Source: Bacteroidaceae bacterium
GTDB lineage: Bacteria > Bacteroidota > Bacteroidia > Bacteroidales > Bacteroidaceae
Assembly: GCA_017451645.1 (NCBI GenBank)
Contig: JAFTNZ010000018.1
Coordinates: 186,001 to 250,000 of the forward strand
Length of the DNA stretch: 64,000 nucleotides
Direction of reading: 5' to 3'
Shown: positions 33,420 to 42,964 of the stretch, piece after piece
Layout of the letters: every line of letters starts with the position of its first letter
Numbering within the stretch: the stretch's first letter is position 1
The notes under the pieces: model-generated
Seen by the model: only the letters and a program-made list of their open reading frames with translations
What the model was told of the DNA's origin: nothing
Database searches by the model: none
Made by a program: the position numbers and the translations under genes

Positions 33420-36400
33420 ATGACGCACCGATTCTTTTTCACCCTCCTCTGCCTGATTTTCTCCCTTACCGGCACACTTCAGGCACAAACTTATCGAGAG
33501 ATGTGGAAAGAGGCTTACGACCTCTGGCAGCAGAGAGACCTTCCGGCGTCTGCCGCCACACAGGCCCAAGCCATCTACGACAAAGCCTTGCAGAAGCAGG
33601 ATACCGCACAGATGATACGGGCAGAGTTGTTCCGTATGCACCTGCAGCACCTGCCGTATGACGACCTTTTGCTTTTTTTTCTGACGGATTTGCCCAAGTT
33701 GGAACAGTGGGCTGCCGACCCATCCCTCTCCACCGGCTATGCTGCCGTGATGCACTCGGTGCTGGGAGGTATCTACCAACAGTCGCTGACACAGGGAGAA
33801 TGGGCAAGCAATGTCATCTCCCCACGTCCGGAGGATGTGAGCGTCTGGACACGCCTGATGTATGCCGAGCGGGCTTATGAGCATTACATGGCCTCTGTCA
33901 GCCATCTGGAGGAACTGCAAAGCTACGATGCCCGGGAGGTGTGCGCCTTTGTTGACGAAGGCAACTGGAGCGACTACTACGGCTACAGCCTGATGCACCT
34001 CATCGGCAGACGGACCATCTTCGGACTGCTCGACTTGGGCAGCGAGCTGCAACGTTTCTATCCACAGACGGCATGGGAACAAATCCCTGCAGGGTATGCC
34101 GGATTTATCGGAAAAGACTCTCTACAGGCGGCTTCAGCCTACGACTGTACGCTCCACATCATGCAGACCTTTCAACGGATGCTGAAGCTTCTGGAACTGC
34201 CGCACCGGACTGACGCCTGGCTGTTGATGGAGCTGAGCCGACTGGACATTCTCCCGCACCGTGAGGGACTGTACACTGACAAACAACAGGCTTTGGAGGC
34301 ACTGAAGGAAGAGTTTGCAGCCAACAACCTTTGTGCCGAGGTTCACTGGGCATTAGCCAACAATTGGTTGAAGCAGGACAACAAACTGCAAGCGGTGAAG
34401 GAACTGCAGACTGCCATTAAGCGCTACCCGAAGCATAAAGTCATCGACAAACTGAAAAACGAGTTGGACCGACTGTTGCTGCCTACATTGGACGTGCATG
34501 TCTATAACAGTTCGTTCTACCCCGGCGTACCAATCGCATTGAAGACCCGATACGGCAATCTCGACCGACTCTCCGTACGGTTACACCGCATGAATGCCTC
34601 TGCAGATTCAATAGAGCTGCACACCGATGACTACGACTGGCTGCTGAGACATGCCGACTTCCACTCCGAAAAGAGTTTTTCCCTACGCAAGGACACCACC
34701 TACCAGACACAGGACACAACCCTCCTGCTGACCCAGCCAAAAGAAAAAGGTGTCTGGCTGATAGAAGCCTCGGCCAACGGAAATAAATCAAGACAAACCA
34801 TACTCTTTGACATCACCGGGTTGACAATAGCCAGACTACCTTTGCCGGACGACCGGACAGAGCTGGTGGTACTGGACAGCAAAAGCGGACACCCTGTACC
34901 CCATGCCACTCTGTTCGTAAAAGAAGCCTGGCACCGGGGCAAGAGTGTCGGCCAGCTTTTACGGATAGAGACTGATGAACGCGGACAGGCCACTACCCCC
35001 TCCCTCAAGAATGGGGATTACCTGCTCAGGGCTGTAGCCGAAGGAGACAGTTCGATGCGTTACCGCAGCTTCTGGAACAGCAACTATACAGAACCACGCA
35101 TCGATGAAGAGATACACTCCATTCATCTGATTACCGACCGCAGCATCTACCGGCCGGGGCAGACCATCCACCTGAAAGGTATCGCCTACCGACGAGCTCC
35201 CTTGAACCTATTTTCAACAATGGCAGACCTCCCTTGTACCGTAGAGCTTTACGACCCCCAAAGGCGCATCATAAAGACACTGCAGATACGGACCAACAAC
35301 TACGGTTCTTTTTCAACCGAACTGGTGTTGCCGGCATCGGGAATAAACGGCACTTACTATCTGGAGGCCCGATGTGAAAAGGCCAGAAGCAACGATTTCA
35401 TACATGTACAGGAGTACAAACGTCCGACATTTGAAGTGCTGTTCGACTCCATTCCCGAAGCATTTTCCATTGGAGACACGGTGACACTCACCGGCACGGC
35501 ACTCTCATACACCGGAGTGCCCGTAGCCTACGGCAAAGTGAGCTACACCACCACCAAGACCGGAAGCCACTGTCTGAGGGGATGGAGAGATTATGCCAAC
35601 GACTGGCATAAGGAAAGTGGCGAGACGGCGACGGATGAGGACGGACGCTTCAGCATACGCGTGCCATTGGTGCACGGACAGGACCCCACTGCATGGAGCT
35701 GGTGGCGGGCAGCCTACAACGTGAGGGCCACCGTCACTTCACAAGCCGGCGAAAGCCACGAGGGCATCACCTCACTGGACTTGAGCAGCTGCCCGCTGAC
35801 ATTGGATGCCGGTTCGCTGTCCGTAGAACGGCAACGGGGAGATTCCATCCCCATTATTTTCGAGGTGAAGAACCTTGCAGATGTGCCCGTACAGACACAG
35901 GTCGATTGGCAAATCCATCAGGACTGGGGGAAAGAAACACTTGTCTGCCGGGGAAAGGCTGCAGCCAACACCCCATTGACGATGGAGGAATGGGACGCAC
36001 TACCCTCGGGAAGCTACATTCTCAGAGCAACCACAGCATTACCCGGAAGCACCGACAGCGTGAGCTACGAGGGAGGCTTTACCCTCTACGACTACCATCA
36101 GGACAAAGTTCCCGCCGGAAACACAGAATGGCATCACTGGACAGCTGACGAGTTCGACACCGATGCACCGGCCCGGCTGCTATTCGGAACGACGAAGCAT
36201 GACGTCTATGTCATGATGGACGTTTTTACGGAGCAACAACGCATTGACAGCCGCCGCTTCTTCCTCTCCGACACGGTACAGGCATTCACCTTCGACTACC
36301 TCCCACACTACGGCCTGGGTATTTCAGTCAGCCTTACTTTTGTAAAGGAGGGGGAGTGCCACAGCTATTCCGACATAATCCGTCGTAAGGAGCCTGACAA

Positions 36401-39266
36401 ACAGCTACAACTGAGGTGGGCCACCTTCCGCGACAGGCTCACCCCCGGGAGCAGGGAAGAATGGGCACTCACAGTATGCCACCCCGATGGGAAACCGGCA
36501 GATGCCGAAGTGACGGCACGGATGTACGACGCATCCTTGGATGCCATACGAAGAGGGCAACCAATCAGTCTCCAACTGCCTGTCAACAGACTGGGCAACT
36601 ACAATATAAGATGGGAATGGGACGAAATCAACTCACGCCACTACAACAGGCTGTACATCCCCTTTGAATACACTTCCAGAGAGGTATCACCGCTGTGGAG
36701 GTATGCCGACTTCGAGAAAATCTACACACAGATTGGGAACAGACACTCCCAAGGAGTACTCTATTTGGAATCGGTAAATGTAGCAACAGACGAGGCCACT
36801 ACGACTATGAGAAGCCAAACTGCCCGCACTGTACGGGTAGGAGGGCTGAAGGCAAAAGCAACGGGTGCAACAACAGACACGGAAAGTATGGCCGACAACG
36901 GAACTGCCGGCACACCATCCGCACCCATCCGCACCGACTTCAGCGAAACGGCTATCTTCCAACCTCACCTCCGGACCGACTCCACAGGATTGGTGAAGAT
37001 GGTCTTCACACTGCCCGAAAGTCTCACCCGTTGGAAATTCGAAGCTTTTGCCCACACACAGAAGATGGACCACGGGGCACTGGAAGACTATGCCACAGCC
37101 CAAAAACGGTTCATGATACAGCCCAACCTGCCGCGCTTCATCCGTACGGGCGATGAAGTGACTGTGCAGGCCATCGTGAGCAATCTGTCACAGCAACGCA
37201 TCAAAGGAAATGCCCGTCTGGAACTGGCCGACCCGGCAACCGGACGCACTCTGCTGGCACGCAAGAGCAAATTCCGGGTGGAAGCCAATGCTACGGAGGT
37301 GGTCTCTTTCCATTTCCGGACGGAAGACATCCGCACCACCCTGCCCGTTTGCCGCATAGTGGCCGAAGCGGACGGATTCAGCGATGGCGAGCAACGCTAT
37401 CTGCCCATCCTCACCGACAAGGAGTGGGTGACAGAGAGTCTTCCACTGACGCTGACAGATGCCGACACGCTGACCCAATCGCTCAGCCACCTCTTCAACA
37501 ACCACAGCCGGACAGCCACCGGACACCGACTGACGGTGGAGTTCACCGGCAATCCGGCTTGGACCGCCCTGCAAGCACTGCCTGTCGTGGCCTCTCCTGC
37601 CGATGACAATGCCTATTCTTGGGCTATAGCATGGTATGCCCGCCGCATTGCCACACACATAGCCAACGCTTCACCGCGCATCAAAGCCATCTTCGACCAA
37701 TGGCAGTCCGACAACAAGGACAGTGAAGCCCTTTGGAGCCAACTGGAAAAGAATCAGGAGCTGAAGAACCTGGTATTGGAAGAGACTCCTTGGATAGCCG
37801 AAGCTGCCGATGAGACAGAACAGCACCACCGCCTGGCCTTGCTATTCGACAGTCGGGCAGCAGAGAACTTCAACATCCTTTGTACCGACAAGTTACGCGA
37901 CCTGCAGACAGCTTCGGGCGGATGGAGCTGGTGCAAAGGTATGCCCGCAAGCCGGGTAATGACCACTGCCATCATAGAATTGATGGAGCGCACCATCCTG
38001 CTCACCGGACAAGAGCCGAGTGGAGAAATAGCCGCCATGAAAAGACGGGCCGAACACTATCTCGACCAGTGCCTGCGCGAAGAATACCATCTGAAGCAAA
38101 AGGACAAGCGGAATGTCTGCCCCTCAGAGGCAGCCCTGCACTATCTCTATGCACGCACTGTGGGAGGACACCTCTTGGACAAACAGGATTCCATCGCCCG
38201 GTATATGATAGAGCAACTGCCCGCAACACCGGGCTCCTTCACCCACTATGGCAAGGCATGTGCTGCGGTCATCCTCCATGGGTATGGAAAACAGACCGAA
38301 GCAATGAATCTCCTCCAATCACTCCGGGAATACATGGTATATCATCCCCGGCAAGGACGCTATTTCAACCAAACAGCCCCTCACTACAGCTGGCGCAACC
38401 ATGACATTGCCACTCAAGTGGCTGCCATCGAGGCCTTCGCACGCCTGATACCGGAGGATACAACCGTCGTAGAGGAGATGAAGCAATGGCTGCTCACCAG
38501 CAAACAGACCCGCCAATGGCGCACCCCCACCCACACGGCAGACGCCATCTATGCCCTGCTGATGCGCGGTGCCGACCTGCTGGCCGACAGACAACCGGTG
38601 ACTCTGCTACTCGACAACCGGCCCGTCCGACAGGAGAATGCCCCCATAGCCGGCATGGATTATCTGAAGCGCACCTACACCGACGAAGACCTTGCCGACC
38701 ATCTGCCCCACACCATCACCGTACAGAAAAGCGACGGACACTTGGCTTGGGGAGCGGTCTATGCCCAATACCTGGAGACAATGGAGCACCTCACAGCCTC
38801 TGCCCCGCGCCTGACCACAGACTCAACGGCACTCTACCTGCAGCCACTCAACGTCGAACGCCAGTTGTTGGTAGAACGTCTTCAAGGGGGTATGGCTGTA
38901 TGGATGCCCGTCACAGCCGGAACCACGCTGCATAAGGGAGACCTTCTCATCTCCCGCCTCGTCATCAGGGCCGACCGCGACATGGAGTTCGTGCAGCTGA
39001 AAGAGAGCCGGGCCGCCTGTACCGAACCGGAAAGCACTGCCTCAGGCTACCGCTTCCATCAGGGATTGGGGTATTACCTTTCTGTAAAGGATGCCTCCAC
39101 ACACTATTTCTTCGACCACCTGCCCAAGGGCACACACACCATTGAGTGCCGACAGCGCATCGACCGGACCGGACGCTATCAGGCAGGCCCGGCCACTATC
39201 CAGTGTGCCTATGCACCGGAGTTCAATGCGCACACAGCGGGTTGCATTCTGCAAGTCGGAGAGTAG
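33420..39266 (+). CDS. Alpha-2-macroglobulin-like protein, no visible thioester motif
   Basis: 1,948 residues from MTHRFFFTLLCLIFSLTGTLQAQ, a signal peptide. The N-terminal ~350 residues are helical with TPR-like repeats (VKELQTAIKRYPKHKVIDKL). Macroglobulin domains follow: ITDRSIYRPGQTIHLKG (about residue 570) is the MG2 signature, and the A2M domain has ETAIFQPHLRTDSTGLVKMVF with TLPESLTRWKFEAFAH. A helical toroid follows. Where thioester forms read GCxEQ, this protein reads SPADDNAYSWA (about residue 1390), so it cannot form the covalent trap. It is related to bacterial YfaS-like proteins. A role in envelope protection against proteases is inferred. It is the only gene of its unit. Confidence 0.92.
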   Translation: MTHRFFFTLLCLIFSLTGTLQAQTYREMWKEAYDLWQQRDLPASAATQAQAIYDKALQKQDTAQMIRAELFRMHLQHLPYDDLLLFFLTDLPKLEQWAADPSLSTGYAAVMHSVLGGIYQQSLTQGEWASNVISPRPEDVSVWTRLMYAERAYEHYMASVSHLEELQSYDAREVCAFVDEGNWSDYYGYSLMHLIGRRTIFGLLDLGSELQRFYPQTAWEQIPAGYAGFIGKDSLQAASAYDCTLHIMQTFQRMLKLLELPHRTDAWLLMELSRLDILPHREGLYTDKQQALEALKEEFAANNLCAEVHWALANNWLKQDNKLQAVKELQTAIKRYPKHKVIDKLKNELDRLLLPTLDVHVYNSSFYPGVPIALKTRYGNLDRLSVRLHRMNASADSIELHTDDYDWLLRHADFHSEKSFSLRKDTTYQTQDTTLLLTQPKEKGVWLIEASANGNKSRQTILFDITGLTIARLPLPDDRTELVVLDSKSGHPVPHATLFVKEAWHRGKSVGQLLRIETDERGQATTPSLKNGDYLLRAVAEGDSSMRYRSFWNSNYTEPRIDEEIHSIHLITDRSIYRPGQTIHLKGIAYRRAPLNLFSTMADLPCTVELYDPQRRIIKTLQIRTNNYGSFSTELVLPASGINGTYYLEARCEKARSNDFIHVQEYKRPTFEVLFDSIPEAFSIGDTVTLTGTALSYTGVPVAYGKVSYTTTKTGSHCLRGWRDYANDWHKESGETATDEDGRFSIRVPLVHGQDPTAWSWWRAAYNVRATVTSQAGESHEGITSLDLSSCPLTLDAGSLSVERQRGDSIPIIFEVKNLADVPVQTQVDWQIHQDWGKETLVCRGKAAANTPLTMEEWDALPSGSYILRATTALPGSTDSVSYEGGFTLYDYHQDKVPAGNTEWHHWTADEFDTDAPARLLFGTTKHDVYVMMDVFTEQQRIDSRRFFLSDTVQAFTFDYLPHYGLGISVSLTFVKEGECHSYSDIIRRKEPDKQLQLRWATFRDRLTPGSREEWALTVCHPDGKPADAEVTARMYDASLDAIRRGQPISLQLPVNRLGNYNIRWEWDEINSRHYNRLYIPFEYTSREVSPLWRYADFEKIYTQIGNRHSQGVLYLESVNVATDEATTTMRSQTARTVRVGGLKAKATGATTDTESMADNGTAGTPSAPIRTDFSETAIFQPHLRTDSTGLVKMVFTLPESLTRWKFEAFAHTQKMDHGALEDYATAQKRFMIQPNLPRFIRTGDEVTVQAIVSNLSQQRIKGNARLELADPATGRTLLARKSKFRVEANATEVVSFHFRTEDIRTTLPVCRIVAEADGFSDGEQRYLPILTDKEWVTESLPLTLTDADTLTQSLSHLFNNHSRTATGHRLTVEFTGNPAWTALQALPVVASPADDNAYSWAIAWYARRIATHIANASPRIKAIFDQWQSDNKDSEALWSQLEKNQELKNLVLEETPWIAEAADETEQHHRLALLFDSRAAENFNILCTDKLRDLQTASGGWSWCKGMPASRVMTTAIIELMERTILLTGQEPSGEIAAMKRRAEHYLDQCLREEYHLKQKDKRNVCPSEAALHYLYARTVGGHLLDKQDSIARYMIEQLPATPGSFTHYGKACAAVILHGYGKQTEAMNLLQSLREYMVYHPRQGRYFNQTAPHYSWRNHDIATQVAAIEAFARLIPEDTTVVEEMKQWLLTSKQTRQWRTPTHTADAIYALLMRGADLLADRQPVTLLLDNRPVRQENAPIAGMDYLKRTYTDEDLADHLPHTITVQKSDGHLAWGAVYAQYLETMEHLTASAPRLTTDSTALYLQPLNVERQLLVERLQGGMAVWMPVTAGTTLHKGDLLISRLVIRADRDMEFVQLKESRAACTEPESTASGYRFHQGLGYYLSVKDASTHYFFDHLPKGTHTIECRQRIDRTGRYQAGPATIQCAYAPEFNAHTAGCILQVGE

Positions 39267-39334
39267 ATTCTGCTTACATTCTGACGGTTCCGCCCATCAA
39301 TTCCACGAGCATAAAACAGCGTATTCATACAGGA

Positions 39335-39377
39335 AATCCTCCCGTTCTTGCAAGTTTATGCAAGAACGGGTGGATTT
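39335..39377 (+). terminator. Hairpin terminator after the macroglobulin-like gene
   Basis: CCCGTTCTTGCA (39341-39352) pairs perfectly with TGCAAGAACGGG (39359-39370); with one mismatch AAATCC and GGATTT extend the stem to 19 pairs. It lies 70 bases after the stop codon and ends in TTTTC. Confidence 0.7.
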
Positions 39378-39465
39378 TCTGCTGTTCTTTTTCGGGCAGA
39401 TCGCACCATCTGCACGCTCGGATTGAGACGAAAAAACGGGAAAATCCCTCTTCCTCCAAAGAAGA

Positions 39466-39567
39466 ATGGCTATTTGTCCGCCGACAAATAGCCATCGGAG
39501 TCATCTACGGACAGCCATCCGTCCGGAGTCCGATAGCCATTCTCCTCCGGTCGGATAGCTATCGGAC
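39466..39567. repeat. Two adjacent hairpins sharing GGCTAT/ATAGCC motifs
   Basis: The first, 39466-39495, has a perfect 13-base stem (ATGGCTATTTGTC with GACAAATAGCCAT) and loop CGCC. The second, 39528-39567, pairs GTCCGATAG with CTATCGGAC. ATAGCCAT occurs in both and CGGA-type words recur, suggesting a common origin. No gene is present from 39267 to 39982; this 716-base gap consists largely of such hairpins. Confidence 0.75.
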
Positions 39568-39712
39568 TGCGGAACACCTGTATTTTCACTTCTCGCCTCC
39601 CGCCATTTCTCCCATTAGGGGCTAATGTCCGCACGTAGAATTTGCTGCCATTTCACGATCACAACAATACATTCATCAGATTATCAACACAATAGACCTC
39701 CCAGACACAGCA

Positions 39713-39764
39713 AGAATCGCGTATTTTCACCCGACAGCTCTCCCGGTCGGAAATACGCGATTCT
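39713..39764. repeat. Long hairpin in the 39.3-40.0 kb spacer
   Basis: AGAATCGCGTATTT (39713-39726) pairs perfectly with AAATACGCGATTCT (39751-39764). Inside it CCGAC (39731-39735) pairs with GTCGG (39746-39750). No T-tract follows on either side, so it is not an obvious terminator. Confidence 0.75.
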
Positions 39765-39896
39765 CGCAAGGAGAATATGCATTCTGACATTTTGTAAGGA
39801 ACAGCCGTTTTTTTCTGTCTTTCATTCTTAAGGGAGGTTCTACGAATTAGCTTGCGAAGATTTGCTTCGGTTTTTTTGAGGATTTCTCTCCATGTA

Positions 39897-39945
39897 AATC
39901 CCCGCAACCTGTCTGTCGGAATTTCGGAGACAGGTTGCGGGGATT
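39897..39945 (-). terminator. 18-base-stem hairpin after the leucine-rich-repeat gene
   Basis: Positions 39897-39914 pair perfectly with 39928-39945; the core is CCCCGCAACCTGTCT. It lies 38 bases after the stop codon of the minus-strand gene. A T-tract follows on the plus strand (GTCTTTTT) while the minus side has only ATTTACATG, so its direction is uncertain. It may serve both convergent genes. Confidence 0.65.
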
Positions 39946-39982
39946 GTCTTTTTACATGCCATTAAGCGAAGGGCAGTAACGT

Positions 39983-42505
39983 TTATTTGATGAAAATCTT
40001 CTTGCCGCCTTGGATGTAGATGCCTGTGGGCAGATTCTCTTTCTCTTCCGTCATCCTTGTGCCTTGCAGGTTGTAGATGGGAAGTTTGTTGTCTTCTGCA
40101 TCAAGGGTGATGTCCGCAATGCCTGTAGCAGGGTCGAACTCCTCGATATTGAAGAACTTCTTCCATGCCTCGGCAAACTGGTACATGGCTTTTGACCCTT
40201 CGGGCACCTGGAGCTTGACAGTGAAGTATTGCTGGCTTCCCAATCCCAAATCATTGACTGTGGGAGGAATCTTGGCTCCGACAGAAAGGGTATTCAGGTT
40301 CGTACAGCCTGTGAGTAGATTGTCACCGATGCTTGTCACAGAACTGCCGATATAGAGCTTTTCCAATGCGGAGCAACCGCTTATTAAATTAGTTGGAATA
40401 CTCGTTATAGAATTTCCAATATATAGTTCTTTCAGACCTGTACAATCCTCAAATGCACCCACTCCAATGCTCGTCACGGAATTAGGGATGGAGACACTCG
40501 TAAGGCCGGAGCAACCAGAGAATAAGTAAGATTCTATTTTGCTTACCTTAGGTCCGATAACAGCTGTTTTCAATGTACTTCCTTCCTTGAAAAGTTTGTG
40601 TACATAATTGTTAAGATAATAAAAATCTCGTCCTATATATACATATTCTAAAGGACAATCTATGAATTGTTTATCATTTAAAATTATAGACATACTACCA
40701 TCTTCTATAATTAATTTATTTAATTGATTGCAACCGTAGAACGCTTTATTTCCAATGCTTGTCACAGAATTGGGGATGGTGACACTCGTAAGGCCTTTGC
40801 AACCAGAAAATACAGAAGAGCCAATCTTATAATCCATACCCTTATAGTCATTAGGTAGAGTCAAATCCGTATCATTCCCTATATATCCTGACAAATAACG
40901 GTATCCATCGGTATCTGTTCGGAAAAAGAAATCACCAACTTGTTCATCTGCATTTATAACCTTACTTGCGTAATAGCCAACATAGCCATGAGATTTTGAA
41001 CCTGTTGAGAACTCCAGGTCTGAAAAGTTGATTACGGTTTTGAGATTACTGCAATTGTAGAACGCATAATCTCCAATGCTTGTCACGGAATTACCAATGG
41101 TAACGCTCGTAAGGCCGGAGCAACTATAGAACGCATCATATCCAATGCTCGTCACTGGACTGGGAATGGTGACACTTGTAAGGCCGGAGCAACTATAGAA
41201 CGCATAATTTCCAATGCTTGTCACTGAATTGCCAATGGTAACGCTCGTAAGGCTGGAGCAACCATTGAACGCATAATTTCCAATGCTTGTCACTGAATTG
41301 CCAATGGTAACGCTCGTAAGGCTGGAGCAACCATTGAACGCATCATCTCCAATGCTTGTCACTGAATTGGGAATTTCCAAATCTTTAATTTCTTCTCCAT
41401 TCAGATACAAATGTTTTGCATAATACAAAGGATTACTAGAGTAAATGTAATCAGGATAAGAATCTATTTTAAAGGTAATGTCACACCATGCTTTTAAATC
41501 TGTGATATGTACAGCTGTAAGGTTGGAGCAATCAGAGAACGCACCAACTCCAATGCTTGTCACGGAATTGGGGATGGTGACACTCGCAATCCCTGTACAA
41601 CCGGAAAACGCATAATTTCCAATGTTTATCACGGAATTGGGAATTATCAAATCTTTAACTTCTTCTCCATTCAGATATAAATGTTTGGCATGATACAACG
41701 GATTACTATGAGGAATGTAATCGGAATTATAGTAAGGATTTATTTTAAAAACAATGTCACACCATGCCTTTAAATCTGTGATATGCACAGCTGTAAGGCC
41801 AAAACAACCATAGAACGCATCATATCCAATGCTCGTCACTGAACTGGGAATGGTAATACCCGTAATCCCTGTACAACCGGAGAATGCCTTATATCCAATG
41901 CTCGTCAAAGAGTCTCCAATAATAATACCTGCAAGATTAGAGCATTCATAGAACGCATAATTTCCAATGCTCGTCACCGAATTGGGGATGGTGATGCTTG
42001 TAAGGCCGGAGAAACCATAGAACGCATCATCTCCAATGCTTGTCACTGAATTGGGAATCACCAAATCTTTAATTTCTTCTCCATTCAGGTATAGATGATG
42101 AGCATAATAGAGTGGATTAGAGGAAGAACTTTGAAAACTAATATCACTACACCATGCTTTTAAATCTGTGATATGTACAGCTGTAAGGTTAGAGCATCCT
42201 TCGAAAGCATATTCTCCAATGCTCCCCACTGAATTTGGGATGGTAATGCTCGTAAGTTGATCGCAACCGTAGAACGCCATATCTGCAATGCCTGCAACCT
42301 CATACCAATTATCACCATCATAAGCTTTTGATGGTATAACCACTTTACCTGTATAATGGCCATAATCCGGTCTAGAAACAAACACACACGTTCTACTCCA
42401 ATTATATTCATAATAAATGCCTTCATAGTAAAAATCGTAAGCACTCACCGGAACGCTGCACAACAGCACCGCTATTGTAGCCAGCCAAAATCTGATTTTT
42501 TTCAT
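39983..42505 (-). CDS. BspA-type leucine-rich-repeat surface protein
   Basis: 840 residues with a signal peptide (FWLATIAVLLCSVPVSA). Many 23-residue LRR_5 repeats follow with the consensus SVTSIGNYAFYGCSGLTSV. Three are interrupted by a larger unit containing AVHITDLKAWCDI and HLYLNGEEIKDL. The tail, LPIYNLQGTRMTEEKENLPTG then YIQGGKKIF, resembles a type IX sorting domain. BspA proteins bind host matrix or other bacteria; the ligand here is unknown. Adjacent repeats are identical at DNA level, so repeat number can change by recombination. The gene has an unusually long, structured leader (42506 to about 42770). Confidence 0.93.
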   Translation of the reverse strand: MKKIRFWLATIAVLLCSVPVSAYDFYYEGIYYEYNWSRTCVFVSRPDYGHYTGKVVIPSKAYDGDNWYEVAGIADMAFYGCDQLTSITIPNSVGSIGEYAFEGCSNLTAVHITDLKAWCSDISFQSSSSNPLYYAHHLYLNGEEIKDLVIPNSVTSIGDDAFYGFSGLTSITIPNSVTSIGNYAFYECSNLAGIIIGDSLTSIGYKAFSGCTGITGITIPSSVTSIGYDAFYGCFGLTAVHITDLKAWCDIVFKINPYYNSDYIPHSNPLYHAKHLYLNGEEVKDLIIPNSVINIGNYAFSGCTGIASVTIPNSVTSIGVGAFSDCSNLTAVHITDLKAWCDITFKIDSYPDYIYSSNPLYYAKHLYLNGEEIKDLEIPNSVTSIGDDAFNGCSSLTSVTIGNSVTSIGNYAFNGCSSLTSVTIGNSVTSIGNYAFYSCSGLTSVTIPSPVTSIGYDAFYSCSGLTSVTIGNSVTSIGDYAFYNCSNLKTVINFSDLEFSTGSKSHGYVGYYASKVINADEQVGDFFFRTDTDGYRYLSGYIGNDTDLTLPNDYKGMDYKIGSSVFSGCKGLTSVTIPNSVTSIGNKAFYGCNQLNKLIIEDGSMSIILNDKQFIDCPLEYVYIGRDFYYLNNYVHKLFKEGSTLKTAVIGPKVSKIESYLFSGCSGLTSVSIPNSVTSIGVGAFEDCTGLKELYIGNSITSIPTNLISGCSALEKLYIGSSVTSIGDNLLTGCTNLNTLSVGAKIPPTVNDLGLGSQQYFTVKLQVPEGSKAMYQFAEAWKKFFNIEEFDPATGIADITLDAEDNKLPIYNLQGTRMTEEKENLPTGIYIQGGKKIFIK
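41201..41338. repeat. Perfect 69-base tandem duplication inside the LRR gene
   Basis: 41201-41269 and 41270-41338 are identical base for base, each encoding one 23-residue repeat. Neighbouring units are close variants. Identity at silent positions points to recent duplication or gene conversion. Confidence 0.95.
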
Positions 42506-42527
42506 AATAATTGATTTTTAAAGGAGA

Positions 42528-42558
42528 CAAAAAAGGCGCAAACTATCCGTTACTCGCC
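42528..42558 (-). terminator. Terminator-like hairpin just before the LRR gene start
   Basis: On the minus strand GGCG (42558-42555) pairs with CGCC (42538-42535), with AAC/GTT inside, followed by six T residues and 23 bases later the ATG at 42505. The stem is weak. Its place between a structured leader and the coding region suggests attenuation or the 3' end of a small RNA. Confidence 0.45.
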
Positions 42559-42559
42559 T

Positions 42560-42680
42560 TCATCATAGGTTACCGCCAAGTGACCTTATCACCAACAAGC
42601 ACGAACAGCCCACACCCTTTGCGGTGTGAACTTCCATCTGCTTGTTCTCGGTGATGAATGTTTGGCGGTATTCATGATGA
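42560..42680 (-). ncRNA. Candidate structured leader RNA or small RNA
   Basis: Five nested inverted repeats share one axis: TCATCAT/ATGATGA (42560-42566, 42674-42680), ACCGCCAA/TTGGCGGT (42572-42579, 42662-42669), TCACC/GGTGA (42589-42593, 42650-42654), AAGCA/TGCTT (42597-42601, 42638-42642) and CACACC/GGTGTG (42611-42616, 42622-42627). Internal loops separate them. A further hairpin (GGCAG..CTGTCC type) lies at about 42723-42745 near the predicted transcription start. Together this forms a long rod with internal loops in the 265-base leader of the LRR gene. I do not recognise a known riboswitch. A 6S-like or new RNA class is possible. Confidence 0.5.
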
Positions 42681-42777
42681 AGAGAACAAGAGCCAAAAGC
42701 TCAAAATCCATATCTCAAGTACCGGACAGAGACGCTTCTCCTGCCCCGAGTTAATACTATTTTTTATTATTTAGCCA

Positions 42778-42785
42778 CAAATGTA
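42778..42785 (-). promoter_or_regulatory. Promoter -7 box upstream of the structured leader
   Basis: TACATTTG on the minus strand matches TAnnTTTG. Transcription from about 42770 would include the nested hairpin element before reaching the LRR gene. No clear -33 box is seen. Confidence 0.45.
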
Positions 42786-42948
42786 GTCATCTTTTAGCAT
42801 ACGTCAGTAAGGAAAGTGGAAAAACTCGCGTTAAATTTTGCAAACGAACAAACGGGCGGGAACTGAAAAACCGGAATCATGTATAAATAATCAAGAAAAA
42901 TCCACGTCATCCACGCCTCATCTAAAAAGTTAATTATGACACACCCTC

Positions 42949-42964
42949 TTTCTGTTTTAGTCCA
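42949..42964. repeat. 16-base direct repeat, left copy (right copy at 44431-44446)
   Basis: TTTCTGTTTTAGTCCA occurs identically at 42949-42964 and 44431-44446. The two copies bracket 1.5 kb that contains a hipB-like gene, a hipA fragment, an AT-rich gene and an HU-like tail. It may mark the edges of an inserted or rearranged segment, though both copies could also be relics of similar gene ends. Confidence 0.6.

Noticed and set aside
33249..34082. Upstream extension of the tsaB frame by 278 codons
   Set aside because: It is antisense to the macroglobulin-like gene, and a promoter lies at 33271. TsaB homologues begin at the chosen ATG.
42560..42680. Cobalamin, TPP or other common riboswitch
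   Set aside because: None of the usual conserved motifs of those classes was found, so the element is reported only as a candidate structured RNA.
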